Source of the DNA: Conidiobolus incongruus B7586
Lineage: Eukaryota > Entomophthoromycota > Entomophthoromycetes > Entomophthorales > Conidiobolaceae
NCBI GenBank assembly: GCA_000697335.1
Contig: JNEM01014133.1
Span: 1 to 23,222 of the forward strand
Reading direction: 5' to 3'
DNA length: 23,222 nt
A program made the translations under genes and the position numbers. The notes below the pieces were generated by a model. That model saw only the letters and a program-made list of their open reading frames with translations, had not been told where the DNA came from and searched no databases. Positions 1 to 10,341 of this stretch are shown here, in pieces; position 1 is the first letter of the stretch; every line of letters starts with the position of its first letter.

Positions 1-1182
1 TATAATAATTTTTTTGATTAAAAAATTAATTTTTTAAAATTAGTTGTTTAATTTAATCATGCTTAAACTAAATAGTAACTATCAAAAGTTTTTTATTTTA
101 GTATCAATAAAACTTAACCACAAACCCTTTAAAATCATTTAAAATTTACAAACAACTTTTGGTAATAAAGCATTATCTAAATTAACAATTTATTGCTAGG
201 TAAATTACTTTAAAGCTAAAAGAAAACTACCTAAAACTTGTTAAAATCTAAAAGATTAATTTTAACTATTACTTTTCTAATTATTAATAAAGTAAAAAAT
301 ATATTAAAAAGCACCTTTTTATTTTAGTTAAAAAATTATCAAGATACTTTAATATTAGTTACTTAAGTATTTTATATATATTAAAGTTTAAATTAAAATT
401 AATTATTAAAAATATAAAATAAATACTTTATAATTGAACTAAAGCTTAAAAAAGCTAGAGTAGCTATTGTTAAACAAAACTTACTAAGGTATAACTAGAA
501 ACCAAAACTTTTACAATGAATTATTATAATTAATGAATCTTAGATTCTTTTATATAATCTTTTGTTAAAACATAAATCAAAGTGTTAAATTAAGCTAAAT
601 TAACCTTTTCTACAAATTCTTTTAAATAAGCACTTTATTGATAAGTGAATATTAATTGTAGTAATAAATTATAATAACATATGCTATTCTTATTTAGTTT
701 CTAAAGGAAAATCCACTAATAGTAAACTTTATATTACTTTTTTAAATAAAACTATTTCTAACTGGTATTCTCAATATAATTTAAGTAAACTTATTATTTT
801 ATATAATAATTATAAAATATATAAATCTAAAGTTGTAAAAAACTTTCTAATTAAAAATAACTAGAAAAAACTACCACATCCAGTATATTCCTTAGATTAT
901 AACCTATATAATTATAATTGTTTTAGGTAATTAAAAAACTAGCTTATAGGAAAGAAAATTTCTACAGGAAAATTTAATTGGTTTGTAAAATATTAAATTT
1001 TAGTCTTTAATAAAAAAACTGTTTTTTAGGTGTTAGATCTTTACCAAAAATATAGCAAAAAGTTATTAGAAATAAAAGAAACTATTAATTCTATAATATA
1101 TATTTATTTTTACTTTTTATATATTAAAATGTTTATTTTTTTTCAATTGCAAAAAATTCCCATTATTTAAATTATAAAGTAA
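1..1182 (+). mobile_element. mariner (D34D) transposon copy 1, 5' end cut by window edge, dead
   Basis: Recognised from the decayed transposase on the + strand. An N-terminal helix-turn-helix part around 100-225 contains LSKLTIY followed by V-N-Y-F-K. The catalytic block at 871-945 reads LPHPVYSLDYN, then F-R-x-L-K-N, matching the mariner pattern HPPYSPDL..SDYHLFRSLKN. The C-terminal end, around 1029-1090, has GVRSLP and QKVI. The presumed third catalytic Asp reads Asn (GAT to AAT), 34 residues after the equivalent of the second Asp, which gives the D34D type. Many stops fall where Trp or Gln is expected (TGG to TAG, CAA to TAA), and different parts lie in different frames. The right terminal repeat ends at 1182 and is followed by a TA at 1183-1184. 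This copy keeps the most C and G of the four. It is inserted in an older mariner relic that continues to its right. Confidence 0.88.
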
Positions 1183-1790
1183 TATTTTAGTAATTTTTAT
1201 TTAATTATATTTATTTTAATTTTTTTAAATTCTAATTAAATTATATTATATATTTTTTATATTTTTAATAATTAATTTAACCATATGTTTTAATATATAT
1301 AATATATTTTAATTACCAATATCAAAGTGTTTTTATTAATTTTTTAGCTAAAATAGAAAAATATTAATTAATATATCCTTTATTTAATAATACTAAAATA
1401 AAAGTTAAAATTAGTTTTTCAAATTTTAACAAACTTTATATAACTTTTTTTTAACTTAAATATAATTGATCTAACAATAAATTATAATTTTAAATAAAAC
1501 ACTATTTTTAAAAGATGCTAATAAGTTTTAAATAATTTTGAAAGTTTATGGTTAAGTTATATTAATACCAAAAAACAAGACTTAATATTCATTATATATT
1601 TGAATTATGATTAAATTAAACAATTAATTTTTATAAGGAAATTTTCTAATAAAAACATTATAATTATATATGTATATATATAGTTTGAAATTGTTTATTT
1701 TCCTATTTATTCTGTTGATATTCTTTCTGAGACTAATATTATATTTGAGAAGTTGAAAATTATATAATGTATTATTTCTTCAATTTTGTG
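1183..1790 (-). mobile_element. Older mariner relic, 5' half, opposite orientation; host of copy 1
   Basis: Read on the minus strand, this stretch aligns base for base with the 5' half of mariner copy 1. Shared blocks include the region just right of 1183 (TTAGTAA, then TTTTTTAA), the TTTTTAATAATTAATTT block near 1263-1280, AATTTTTTAGCTAAAAT near 1338-1354, and GATTAAATTAAACAA near 1609-1623. The 5' leader of the element (ACTAATATTATATTTGA, about 1733-1749) is recognisable further on. It carries more substitutions and small indels than copies 1-4, so it is an older insertion or a sister subfamily. Its other half should lie left of copy 1, outside the window. The right limit is approximate because the terminal repeat is too eroded to place. 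Confidence 0.65.
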
Positions 1791-2640
1791 GAAATAATAC
1801 TAATTATAATCATATATTTTTGGTGAAATACTTAGCAATTACTAGATATTAAGTCAATGAATTGCATCTATTTTGCTAATTATTGAACTAGATAAATCAA
1901 TGAGAAAGATAATGATATAATCATTCCTAACACAATAGCTAAATATGTGCTATTTTTCTTGACACCTGTTCTTCTGTCTAAAAAACATGATAAATATTTA
2001 TAAATCATATACTTATATTAAATTAACAGTTCAAGAAATAATAAAGATCTTTTTCGTTAAATTCACTATTAAGAAAATATTAAATTTTAATAAATGCAGC
2101 CTGTATGATATTGATATTAAATTTCATGTTCTTTGTTGTCATTTATATATGTTATTTATTAGAATCAAAAGTAGAGATTATTTTGGTTCCAATCTGGCTC
2201 AATAAATTTGCTGTTAATTGAATTTTAATATCCTGTAGAATCTGAAATTTATATTTTTTCAGTTGATATTGAAAATATATAATCTACAAGAAAAGAAACT
2301 AATAGTATATTTTGTAAAATATATGCAAAATAAACGATTTGGTTATCAAGTTCAATATCCAAAAATGTAAATATTTGCCAGCAGATCTAAGATCTTCAAT
2401 GAAACTTTGAGTTAGAATGGAATATTAGTGAGAGTAATATATCTCTTGACAAATATTCTCAAAAAATTATTTGATAATTGATTGAATATACTACATAAGT
2501 TAAAAAACTATAGTAAGATTAACGATAATATATTTTTACTAATATTATACTCAATTCTATTGCTCCATTATCTATTATGGGATATATATATATATATATC
2601 ACTTAAATATTTATATATTTAAAATTTAAGAATTTTAAAT
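1791..2640 (+). other. Weakly stop-depleted stretch with a 72-codon open frame; nothing recognisable
   Basis: A frame open from 1987 to 2205 encodes 72 residues ending in FGSNLAQ, with a hydrophobic run (FHVLCCHLYMLFI). The same frame continues on both sides with somewhat fewer stops than this base composition predicts, many at TAA. No domain is recognisable and the Met context is unremarkable. It could be the ghost of a C-to-T mutated gene or chance in AT-rich DNA; I favour no claim of function. A short (TA)n tract lies near 2584-2599. Confidence 0.2.
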
Positions 2641-4640
2641 GATAATTTCTAGTAGAAATAAATTTCAATTAAACCATTATTTTAGCATTGAATTGCTCAA
2701 TAAAAAACCAAAAAAGAGTTTCAAATATTTGTTAAAAATGACTCGATACCAGTTATTCGGGACTATAAAAAGTTAATAACTAAAACCATTTTATTTATTA
2801 TCGCCCAAAACTTGATAAAGTTCTGTTAAATTGATTATATTAGAGTTTTAACTTGATTAATTTATAATTAGTAATATGCAAAGAGAATTTAAAAATTTTA
2901 ATTTGGGAAATTGACTCAATTTGTCCTTATTTGAATTATTTAATTTATTTTACATATTGGATTTATTTCTAGTGACATTTAATTATTAGATTATATCATT
3001 TCAACTTATGAAAGATTGAAATATTTCGGTAATTTTCAATTCGTATATTATATTAAATAATTATTCTCTATAAGGATTTACATTAAGTAATTATTCAGTG
3101 GTTCAAAAAGTAATTTCCTATATCAAATTAAATACTATTTTATGAATCGTAATTATTTTAATTTTACTATTATTTTAATTGATATTAAGTGATCAAATAA
3201 TTCATTATATATACATATATATATTAAACAAAAATTTTAATAAAAAACAAAGTGACCAGAGATCACAGAATTTCAAATTTTAGCTGAGTTAAACAAAGAA
3301 CATATATCAAAATATTTTCCTTTGTAATATAACTTATATCAACTATTCACAAAAATCTCTAAATAGTAACTGGTGGCAGAGGGTTTTCAAAGTGTAGTTT
3401 TGTAAACTAGTTTAAATAATTCAAATTACAAGTTCTAAAATATAAAACATATATTGTTAAAACTATCCTTAGTTTATAACTTACTAAAGATATATTTTGA
3501 TTAATACTTATATATTGAGACTTTAAAATATCATTTATTTATTTAGCTTAAGTAAAATATTAAAATATTTAACTATATTATTAATAGCATATACTACATA
3601 AGTAAGCATTAATGCTTTATAAGAGAATCACAGGTTTGGTCCAATAGTAAGCTTAAATAATATTTTAGTTTTCATTGTAATATAGAATATAATCTAAGAT
3701 AATATATAAAGAAATAAATTTCCAAACATAGTAATATTCAACTCCTTTTGACTTAGGTAAAGGTGATAAAAGCCAAAATCATATTATTCAATAAAACTTA
3801 ATTTATTATTTGGTAAATTCTTTATTTAAAAACTATATTTGATGTTATATTTAAAGCAATTCCTGTAAATAAATAGGCTATTTATAATATTCAGAATATT
3901 CATTATAATGGTATTTAAGTCTTTATAGTTGCAAAGACTTATTTATCCTATCAGAATAAGGTGTTATTAATTAGTAATAATCAAACTTAAAATAATAATA
4001 CAAGATTAGATATTAAACTAAAAAAGATATACCAATTGTTTTGATTAGTAATATTTTAATAGATTATTGATATAATAAGTTAAATTGCGACATTATATAC
4101 TTCGAGAAAAATTAACGTAATTTTTATATTTCAATATCAATTTTGTTTATTTATTACAAGATAATTTAAAACCTATCAAAATAGTATTAATATTTTATAC
4201 TATATTTTAGCATCAAATAATTAAAAAAAGGTATATAACTAATATAAATTAAAGTTAATATAATGCTTATTTTATTTTACTTAACACATTATAATAGTTT
4301 ATAAATCACTGACTATAATATATAATATATAAACAAAAATAAAAAAATATTCAAGTTGAAAAATCAAAATCATAATAATAAATTTCAAAATAAAGATTAT
4401 TCAAAAAACAATATAATGATATATAATATTGATATTCATAATATAATATCCCACCAATTATTACAAACAAAAAATATTGCAATAATAGAATATATTTTAG
4501 ATTTTTAAAAACTATTTGATAAATTAATAAAAAAATTCAATTAAAAAGCCATATATATTAATAATAATACATATAAATATATATATATCAAAATTTATTA
4601 AAGATTTGTATACTGAAAGGAACTAGTCTTTATAGTCATA
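2641..4640. other. AT-rich spacer without a supported gene
   Basis: No open frame of useful length is present. A short protein-like run on the plus strand around 2700-2840 (for example EFQIFVKND, then IIAQNLIKFC) is too brief to call. One perfect 8-bp inverted repeat, AAGTCTTT and AAAGACTT with an 8-nt loop, lies at 3917-3940. Such stems are common by chance at this composition. Nothing else was seen. Confidence 0.5.
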
Positions 4641-5690
4641 TCTATTATATCCACCAAATATATATCTTTGCAACTATACTGATTTTGGTGAATTGAAAAA
4701 TTTGAATTTTGGAAAGAAATTTGATAATTTTCAAATTTAATATTTTATAATCAAGTAAATGATTTTGATGATGAATTACAGAAACTTATAAAAAAAGGTT
4801 AAGTAATCTTCATTAGTATAGGATTCTGTTACTGAGATAAAGGTAAGTTATTAATTATTGAAAAATCATTATTTTACCACTTAGTTCTATTTATATTATT
4901 AAAGGAAAAATTTGAAAATATAGAAATTATTTTTTAAATCACTATATAGATCAAAAATTTCAAACTTTTATTTTAAAAAATGTTATTACTATAGCTTATT
5001 AATATTTTTACCATTTTTATTACAATTAAATATTTTTAAAATAATTGCCTTACCAATTAATTTTTTTAATATATAATATAAAAAATTTCCTAATAAAAAT
5101 ATTGTCTATTTCATGGGTAAACTTTACTCAAACTATTATAAATTTATTAAATTTGTAGGTTTTCAGATAATATATTTTACTCAAGTTTAGATTGCAAAAT
5201 GATTTGCGATGCCATATATCTTACTAAATGATTAATATAATAGTGTGAATTATAGTTCATTTTTTGAATGATACTATTCAATGAAATTAATATTATAATA
5301 TATGCATAGAATTGACTACAGGATATTTTTTAAAAGATTTTTGAATATATTTACAATGAATCCATCAATGATAAACCTATATTATATACAGTGTAAAATG
5401 ATTTAAAAAATGAAAGGATTTAAATTTAATCTCGGTTAAATGATAATAAGAATTGATAGTGGATAATGAGCTGATAATGGCAAAGTACAAATTGATTTTT
5501 ACGCTTTTTTCTAAAATTATATTAATTGATTCTTTAACTAAAAATATTGAGGGTTCTATTTAAGATATTTGGCCAAGGATTGCAATAGCATTACAAGCAT
5601 AGTATTCAAAAGATTAATAGAATATTGATAATTAGCATATTAAGTTAATCTATAATAAAAGGGATTATGAGAATATTTAAGATCACCAAA
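4640..5690 (+). pseudogene. Unidentified decayed (or partly spliced) coding relic upstream of kelch gene 1
   Basis: Three protein-like runs occur in order on the plus strand. Around 4665-4735 there is a run with TDFGELKNLNFGKKFD. At 4749-4842, in another frame, is NDFDDELQKLIKKG, then VIFISIGFCY and DKG. From about 5156 to 5690 there is a long stretch with AMPYILLND, YMHRIDYRIFFKRFLNIF, WPRIAIALQA and KLIYNKRDYENI. Stops in these runs are mostly TAA or TAG where Gln would fit, as C-to-T decay gives. The second run ends at AAAG followed by GTAAGT (4843-4848), an ideal splice donor, and a TTTTCAG acceptor-like site lies at about 5160-5166, so part of the disruption could be an intron. I do not recognise the family. 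A glycosyltransferase was considered but there is no diagnostic motif. Confidence 0.33.
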
Positions 5691-5838
5691 CTAAATAAAA
5701 TATGATAAATTTTGATTGACGAATTTCGTCTAATTACTCGTTTAATAATTTAAAAATTTTGTTAAATATATATTCACCAAGTTTTTATTATGCCTAATCT
5801 GAGTATAACATATATCAAGTAATAGATTAATTTTGGAG

Positions 5839-5846
5839 TATAAATA
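5839..5846 (+). promoter_or_regulatory. TATA-box candidate for kelch gene 1
   Basis: TATAAATA lies 49 bases before the ATG at 5895, preceded by GGAG in otherwise unstructured AT-rich DNA. The spacing allows a short 5' untranslated leader. TATA-like words are frequent here, so this is suggestive only. Confidence 0.3.
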
Positions 5847-5894
5847 CAATTCCGATATTTATTAATAATCAATTTTTCAATCAAATCTTAAATC

Positions 5895-7529
5895 ATGAAG
5901 CGTTTGAATAGATTAATTGTGCACATTTTAATATTGCTAAATTTTCACCAATATTTTAGTGTATTCTCTCCCCATGGAGAGTTCAGCAGTGCAATATTGC
6001 GAGGGGATAAAGTTTATGTCATGAATAATAAGATTTATTTGGATAAGTTACCTAAACTAACTCAATTCAGCTTAACCAATGGCTCAGTGCAGTCGATTAC
6101 AGAAAATTTTCAAGATTTAAGATTAGAGTCATTTCCAAAAAATTATATGCCCTTGATTCTGGATGTCCAAACATCTGATCAAAATCAACTTTTTTTCATG
6201 GGTGGTCAGAAGTATGATACTTTGAATGATACCGACATTTCTGATGATCAATTATTATCCACTTACGATTTGAGTTCTAATACGATGAAATACCATAATC
6301 AAGATGTGATGACCCTGCCTTCCTTTGACAAATTCCCTCAATATTCCTACTCGGCCACTGCTGTTCAAGTCCCTCAAAATGATAAATCTAAAAATAATGT
6401 GATATATATCTTTGGAGGCTATATCTATGTTGAAAAATTCAAAAAACCAGCCCTAACCAACTTATTTTATTCTTACAATATCAACACGAAAGAATGGAAA
6501 GATTTAAATGATCTGGTTGATAAATACAAAATTCCGCCTATGGGAGGCCATACCGCAGTATTAGTTGAAGATAGATATATTTATATGCTTGGCGGTCACA
6601 CTTGGCCGGAGGGGAATTACACTAATCAGGTTGCCAACTCTGCAGGAGGTCCCCGAGTCAATACTTTGGAAACCATTTATATTTTCGACACTCAGTCGAA
6701 TTCTTGGGAAATTAAGAAAGCTTCCAATGTGGCTTTTAACGAAGCTTTGAAGCAACCTCTATTTGGGTATTCAGGAAATTATTATGATAACACTATTGTA
6801 ATATATGGAGGCTTCATTGCTAATAAGGATCCCGAAGGTCCTGCTGGTTACAAACCACTTTACGCAAAATACAATATCAAAACAAGTCAATGGAATTTCA
6901 CTGAAATTTCTAGGTTTAGTGATGAGCTTCCCAAGGATCAATATATAGGTTACCATGCGAGTGTTATTTATAATAATCAATTGATATTGCTGGATGGTAC
7001 CCGTTACGAAAAGAGCGACTTTTTAAAAAGGATATATGTGATCGACCTGGCTACCGATAGGTTTGTCAATACTTTCAAATTAAAAGCTCCCCCGAGTGAG
7101 GAAAAGACGGAGGATAATAAACCAAAATCTGACGATACGTCAAGTTCTCAATCTAGTTCACTCCCAGTGTATGGAATTGTACTAATCGTCTTAGCAATAG
7201 TAGTTATTCTCGCAATTGCTGGATTTTTCGTACACCGAAAACGCAAACAAACCAAATCCAATTCACTATCCATCAACATCAATCAAACCTCAAGCGCTCC
7301 CATTCAAGAAATCTGGTCAGACACTGCCGAGACATCAACCAATCCCAAACCAAATATTTATATCATCGCAACATCACCCAAAAATGCACAATCCAACAAT
7401 GGAAGCTTAACTCAAGAAACCAAAAGTTCTGACACTCAGGCTTTGAACGATCTACCATACTTCCAGCACGAGCAAGATCTCAACTTCTCCTTAGAAAATA
7501 GTAAGAGATTGAATCATGAAGGAAATTAA
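5895..7529 (+). CDS. Single-pass membrane kelch-repeat protein, intact (kelch gene 1)
   Basis: A 544-residue single-exon gene for a secretory-pathway beta-propeller protein, probably displayed at the cell surface. Residues 1 to about 23 are a basic-then-hydrophobic signal peptide. Kelch blades follow, with diglycines at 103-104 (FMGGQKY), 174-175 (IFGGYIY), 233-234 (MLGGHTW) and 305-306 (IYGGF), and a degenerate last blade (LLDGTRY, 365-371). Each blade has the expected downstream aromatics, for example YNINTKEW and FDTQSNSW. Likely N-glycosylation sites are N241-Y-T and N334-F-T. A Ser/acidic stalk (398-422) precedes a 24-residue membrane helix (423-446), a basic stop-transfer HRKRK, and a Ser/Asn/Gln-rich tail of about 98 residues. 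Kelch propellers usually bind proteins or glycans, and some fungal ones are oxidases; no copper-ligand set was identified, so a binding or sensing role is inferred. Codon use is far less AT-biased than the flanks, which supports selection. AATAAA overlaps the stop codon. Confidence 0.93.
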   Translation: MKRLNRLIVHILILLNFHQYFSVFSPHGEFSSAILRGDKVYVMNNKIYLDKLPKLTQFSLTNGSVQSITENFQDLRLESFPKNYMPLILDVQTSDQNQLFFMGGQKYDTLNDTDISDDQLLSTYDLSSNTMKYHNQDVMTLPSFDKFPQYSYSATAVQVPQNDKSKNNVIYIFGGYIYVEKFKKPALTNLFYSYNINTKEWKDLNDLVDKYKIPPMGGHTAVLVEDRYIYMLGGHTWPEGNYTNQVANSAGGPRVNTLETIYIFDTQSNSWEIKKASNVAFNEALKQPLFGYSGNYYDNTIVIYGGFIANKDPEGPAGYKPLYAKYNIKTSQWNFTEISRFSDELPKDQYIGYHASVIYNNQLILLDGTRYEKSDFLKRIYVIDLATDRFVNTFKLKAPPSEEKTEDNKPKSDDTSSSQSSSLPVYGIVLIVLAIVVILAIAGFFVHRKRKQTKSNSLSININQTSSAPIQEIWSDTAETSTNPKPNIYIIATSPKNAQSNNGSLTQETKSSDTQALNDLPYFQHEQDLNFSLENSKRLNHEGN

Positions 7530-8339
7530 TAAACAAATATATTACTCAATTTCATTTATAAATATAATAATTATATATATAATTTATTGAAAAATAAGTT
7601 TTACCTTATTATTTTTTATTGTCAAATTAAATTTTTGTATAAAAAATTAATTAATAGTATAAAATTAATAAATGTATTATATTATATTTAAAATTAATAT
7701 ATATTTTATAGGAAAAAACAAGATAACATTAAATTATAAATTTTATAGTAAAATTTAATTTTTTTATATTCAAATTAATTTTCTTTTTAAATTAATTATA
7801 AAAATATTTATTATTAAAATTTTTAAATTTTAAATAAAAATATTTATTCAATAATTTTTTACAATTATGCTATTAAAATAATTTGTAATAACAATTTTTA
7901 TATTCTTTTGTTAATTTTAACTGTAATCTAAAAGAGGAGAATATGAATTATGAAAATTATTATAATTAGTAAAATGGATAAATATTAGTATATTGATATA
8001 TTAATCAATTTAATTATAATTTCATCTATGCATTTCAATCTAATTTAATATAAATTCAGCATTTATTAATGTATATTTTTCAAAATCAGTCAATATCAAA
8101 TGTTCAAGAATTTAAGACAAATTCAAAATGATATATAACTATATATAATAATTATTAATAAAAGAATTTTAATAGAATTATATTTTATATAATGACCTTG
8201 GTTTTATATAACCTAAGCATATAAATAATAATAGATAATGATATAAAATAATATTGCAGTGGAATAATTCAAATAATAAAGTAATATAATTTCTTATATT
8301 CAGTAAATATATTTTTTTTCTATTTACATATAGTAATAA
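7530..8339. other. AT-rich 3' flank of kelch gene 1; nothing recognisable
   Basis: Mostly A/T runs. There is no open frame, inverted repeat or transposon similarity that I can support. It presumably contains the 3' untranslated region and terminator of kelch gene 1. Confidence 0.5.
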
Positions 8340-9655
8340 ATTATAATTCGAATCAATAACTATGAGTAATTGATATGGATAGCCCTAAAGCTCTGAATAT
8401 AATAGTGGCTATCTATAATCAGAGAAAAGTAGTGATATTTAAGAGTGCAAAAAAGGAACCATGCTTATTACTTCAAGGATATTAATAGAATGAACTTGCA
8501 TTGAGATTAAATTTAAATTTATATTTTAATATAAAAATATATAATTAATTGAATAATAATCAATAAGATGAAAATATTATACAAAATTTAAGAACCAGTC
8601 ACTTTACGATTTGATTAGAATTTCATATAGTGTTGTGTTTTATATTAAGTTTTATAAATAAAGATCGTAGTTAGAAAAGTACTCAAAATATGATTTAGTA
8701 AATTATTTATTAATCCTGCTCTTTAACGTATCGGGACTGTAGGTTTGAAAACTTACTGTTGAGGCGTCGTAGCAGAATATTCAAAAGAAAAAAAAACTTC
8801 CTCTCTATCTTTATCACTGTTGGGTTTAAATAATTGAATCAATGAATGATATGGGATTTGGATAAAATCTAATAAAGAAAATAAAGAGAACAAAGAGTAT
8901 CCTTCAATTATATACTGACAAAGCCAGCTTAAAATAGAAATAATATTGGTTTAGCTATCAAACTGGAAGAGATGATTGATTTTGAAATACAACAATAGTT
9001 AATTTTTATTAGAATTCTAATTATATAATCATTATAGCTTATAAAAATTTCTATATACAATATACCATTGTTTCATAATATAATAAAAGCCTTGTAGGTA
9101 ATGATGAACGTAATTGTTGGAGGAAATAGACTTTTAGAGCCTAAACAAGGAATCCCCAGTGGTAAACGATAGGTTACCACAGAGCTAGAGGAAATTAATG
9201 GGGTTCATCAAATGAGGTGAAAATGGCTTGCTGTGAATCAAGTTCTTCGAGCAGAGTAAATATCTCACGCTTATCACGACTCAACTCTTTAGTGAGGGTT
9301 ACGAGAAATACTTAGAGACTGGATACTTTTGAAATGAAGAAAAGATAGATATATTTTTTAGTTAGTTCGTGATAATCTTATATTTTTTGCATTGTTGATT
9401 TTTATGGATAGGAATGGCTCAGTGACAGAAAGGAACACAACTATGTAGTTCAGAAAATGGCTGTTCTCCAATATGACTTCTCGATTCGGTGTGGTAATCG
9501 CAGTTTCTTGAGTGATTGACAAGATTATTCCCCATCAGTAAAATATAATGTGCATGCCAAAAATAATTAACAAATGGCTTAAATACCTATACGTAAATTA
9601 GCTTTATTGAAAAATTGTGAACAATTTATACTTAATATTGGTCAAACACATCTAA
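8340..9655 (-). pseudogene. Unidentified decayed or intron-containing gene, minus strand, partly hydrophobic product
   Basis: This stretch is visibly richer in G/C than its surroundings yet has no long open frame. On the minus strand it reads, in order: a hydrophobic part (YLSHLLIIFGMHIIFY), SITQETAITTPNREVILE and HFLNYIVVFLSVTEPFLSI (about 9590-9380); TKELSRDKREIFTLLEEL then DSQQAIFTSFDEPH (about 9300-9200); VVTYRLPLGIPCLGSK and ITFIITYKAF (about 9190-9085); SILSWLCQYIIEGYSLFSLF, HSLIQLFKPNSDKDREE and FSFEYSATTP (about 8945-8765); and IATIIFRALGLSIS (about 8400-8360). The runs lie in different frames. The fourth ends at CAACA followed by GTAAGT (about 8750-8760, minus strand), a perfect splice-donor word, so introns may explain some breaks. 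The hydrophobic segments suggest a membrane protein. I do not recognise the family. Confidence 0.45.
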
Positions 9656-10341
9656 TGACTAATAGGAATATTACTATTATTAATGAATTAGATATTAATT
9701 AAATAAATAAGGAAATAATTAATTCAAACTATGAAAAAATGAATCAAGATTATTATTGAAATTGATTAACTTATTCAAATGAGTTTATATATATACACAA
9801 AATTTGGGGTATTGATTGACATGTAATTTATAAAATATTAAATAATAAATATATAAAATTTAGTAAGAAGTTTGAGAACAAATATCTTCATAATTTATTT
9901 ATCTTCAAATTTTTGAGCAGCTTCTTTTTATTAATATTTATAACTAATTAAATTTCTAGCTCTTTCTTAAACCCCATAATTTTGTTTTTATATTTTTTTC
10001 ATTGATTGATAATATGATTATGAAACACAATATTTTATTATAAGATATAATATGTATTAAAAAACTCAATACACTAGACTATTATTAATATTTCAATATC
10101 ATAAACTTTGTAATTTTTTTAGTAACTTCAAAATTTGGAATTCAAATTTATTATATTAATTATTAATATTTATAAAAATTACTTATTATCCAATATATTC
10201 TTAGTATTGATAAACCAAAAATTTATTTTATTTTAATAATATAGTATGATATAATTGAAATATTCATATAAAATATTATAATTAAATTAATACTTTTTAA
10301 TTTAATATAGATTAAATATCATATAAAAGATATATTTTATA
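9656..10341. other. AT-rich spacer left of mariner copy 2
   Basis: No open frame, recognisable relic or strong inverted repeat. It ends at the TA (10340-10341) used as target by mariner copy 2. Confidence 0.5.

Noticed and set aside
1720-1790. An apparently coding run (YSVDILSETNIIFEKLK) on the plus strand.
   Set aside because: The same bases align, inverted, with the 5' leader of the mariner, so the reading is a by-product of the older relic.
1987-2205. A 72-codon open frame considered as a real small gene.
   Set aside because: No recognisable family, no signal or initiation context, and a length that can occur by chance in a window this size. Kept only as a low-confidence note.
4749-5690. 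Assignment of the upstream relic to a UDP-glycosyltransferase because of VIFISIGF and WPRIAIAL.
   Set aside because: The diagnostic donor-binding block (HGG and following residues) is not visible, so the family name would be a guess.
6561-6980. Opposite-strand and off-frame open frames inside kelch gene 1, and similar ones at 13104-13319 and 13923-14129 inside pseudogene 2.
   Set aside because: They are shadows of the kelch reading frame, with no domain and no composition of their own.
7216-7410. A 64-codon frame overlapping the 3' part of kelch gene 1.
   Set aside because: It lies fully inside the tail-coding region in another frame. Pseudogene 2 does not preserve it.
9159-9180. A perfect 7-bp hairpin (GTGGTAA, 8-nt loop, TTACCAC) in the G/C-richer island, considered as part of a structured RNA gene.
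   Set aside because: No snRNA, SRP, RNase P or tRNA signature could be found around it, and the opposite strand reads as protein (VVTYRLPLGIPCLGSK). A coding relic is the simpler reading.
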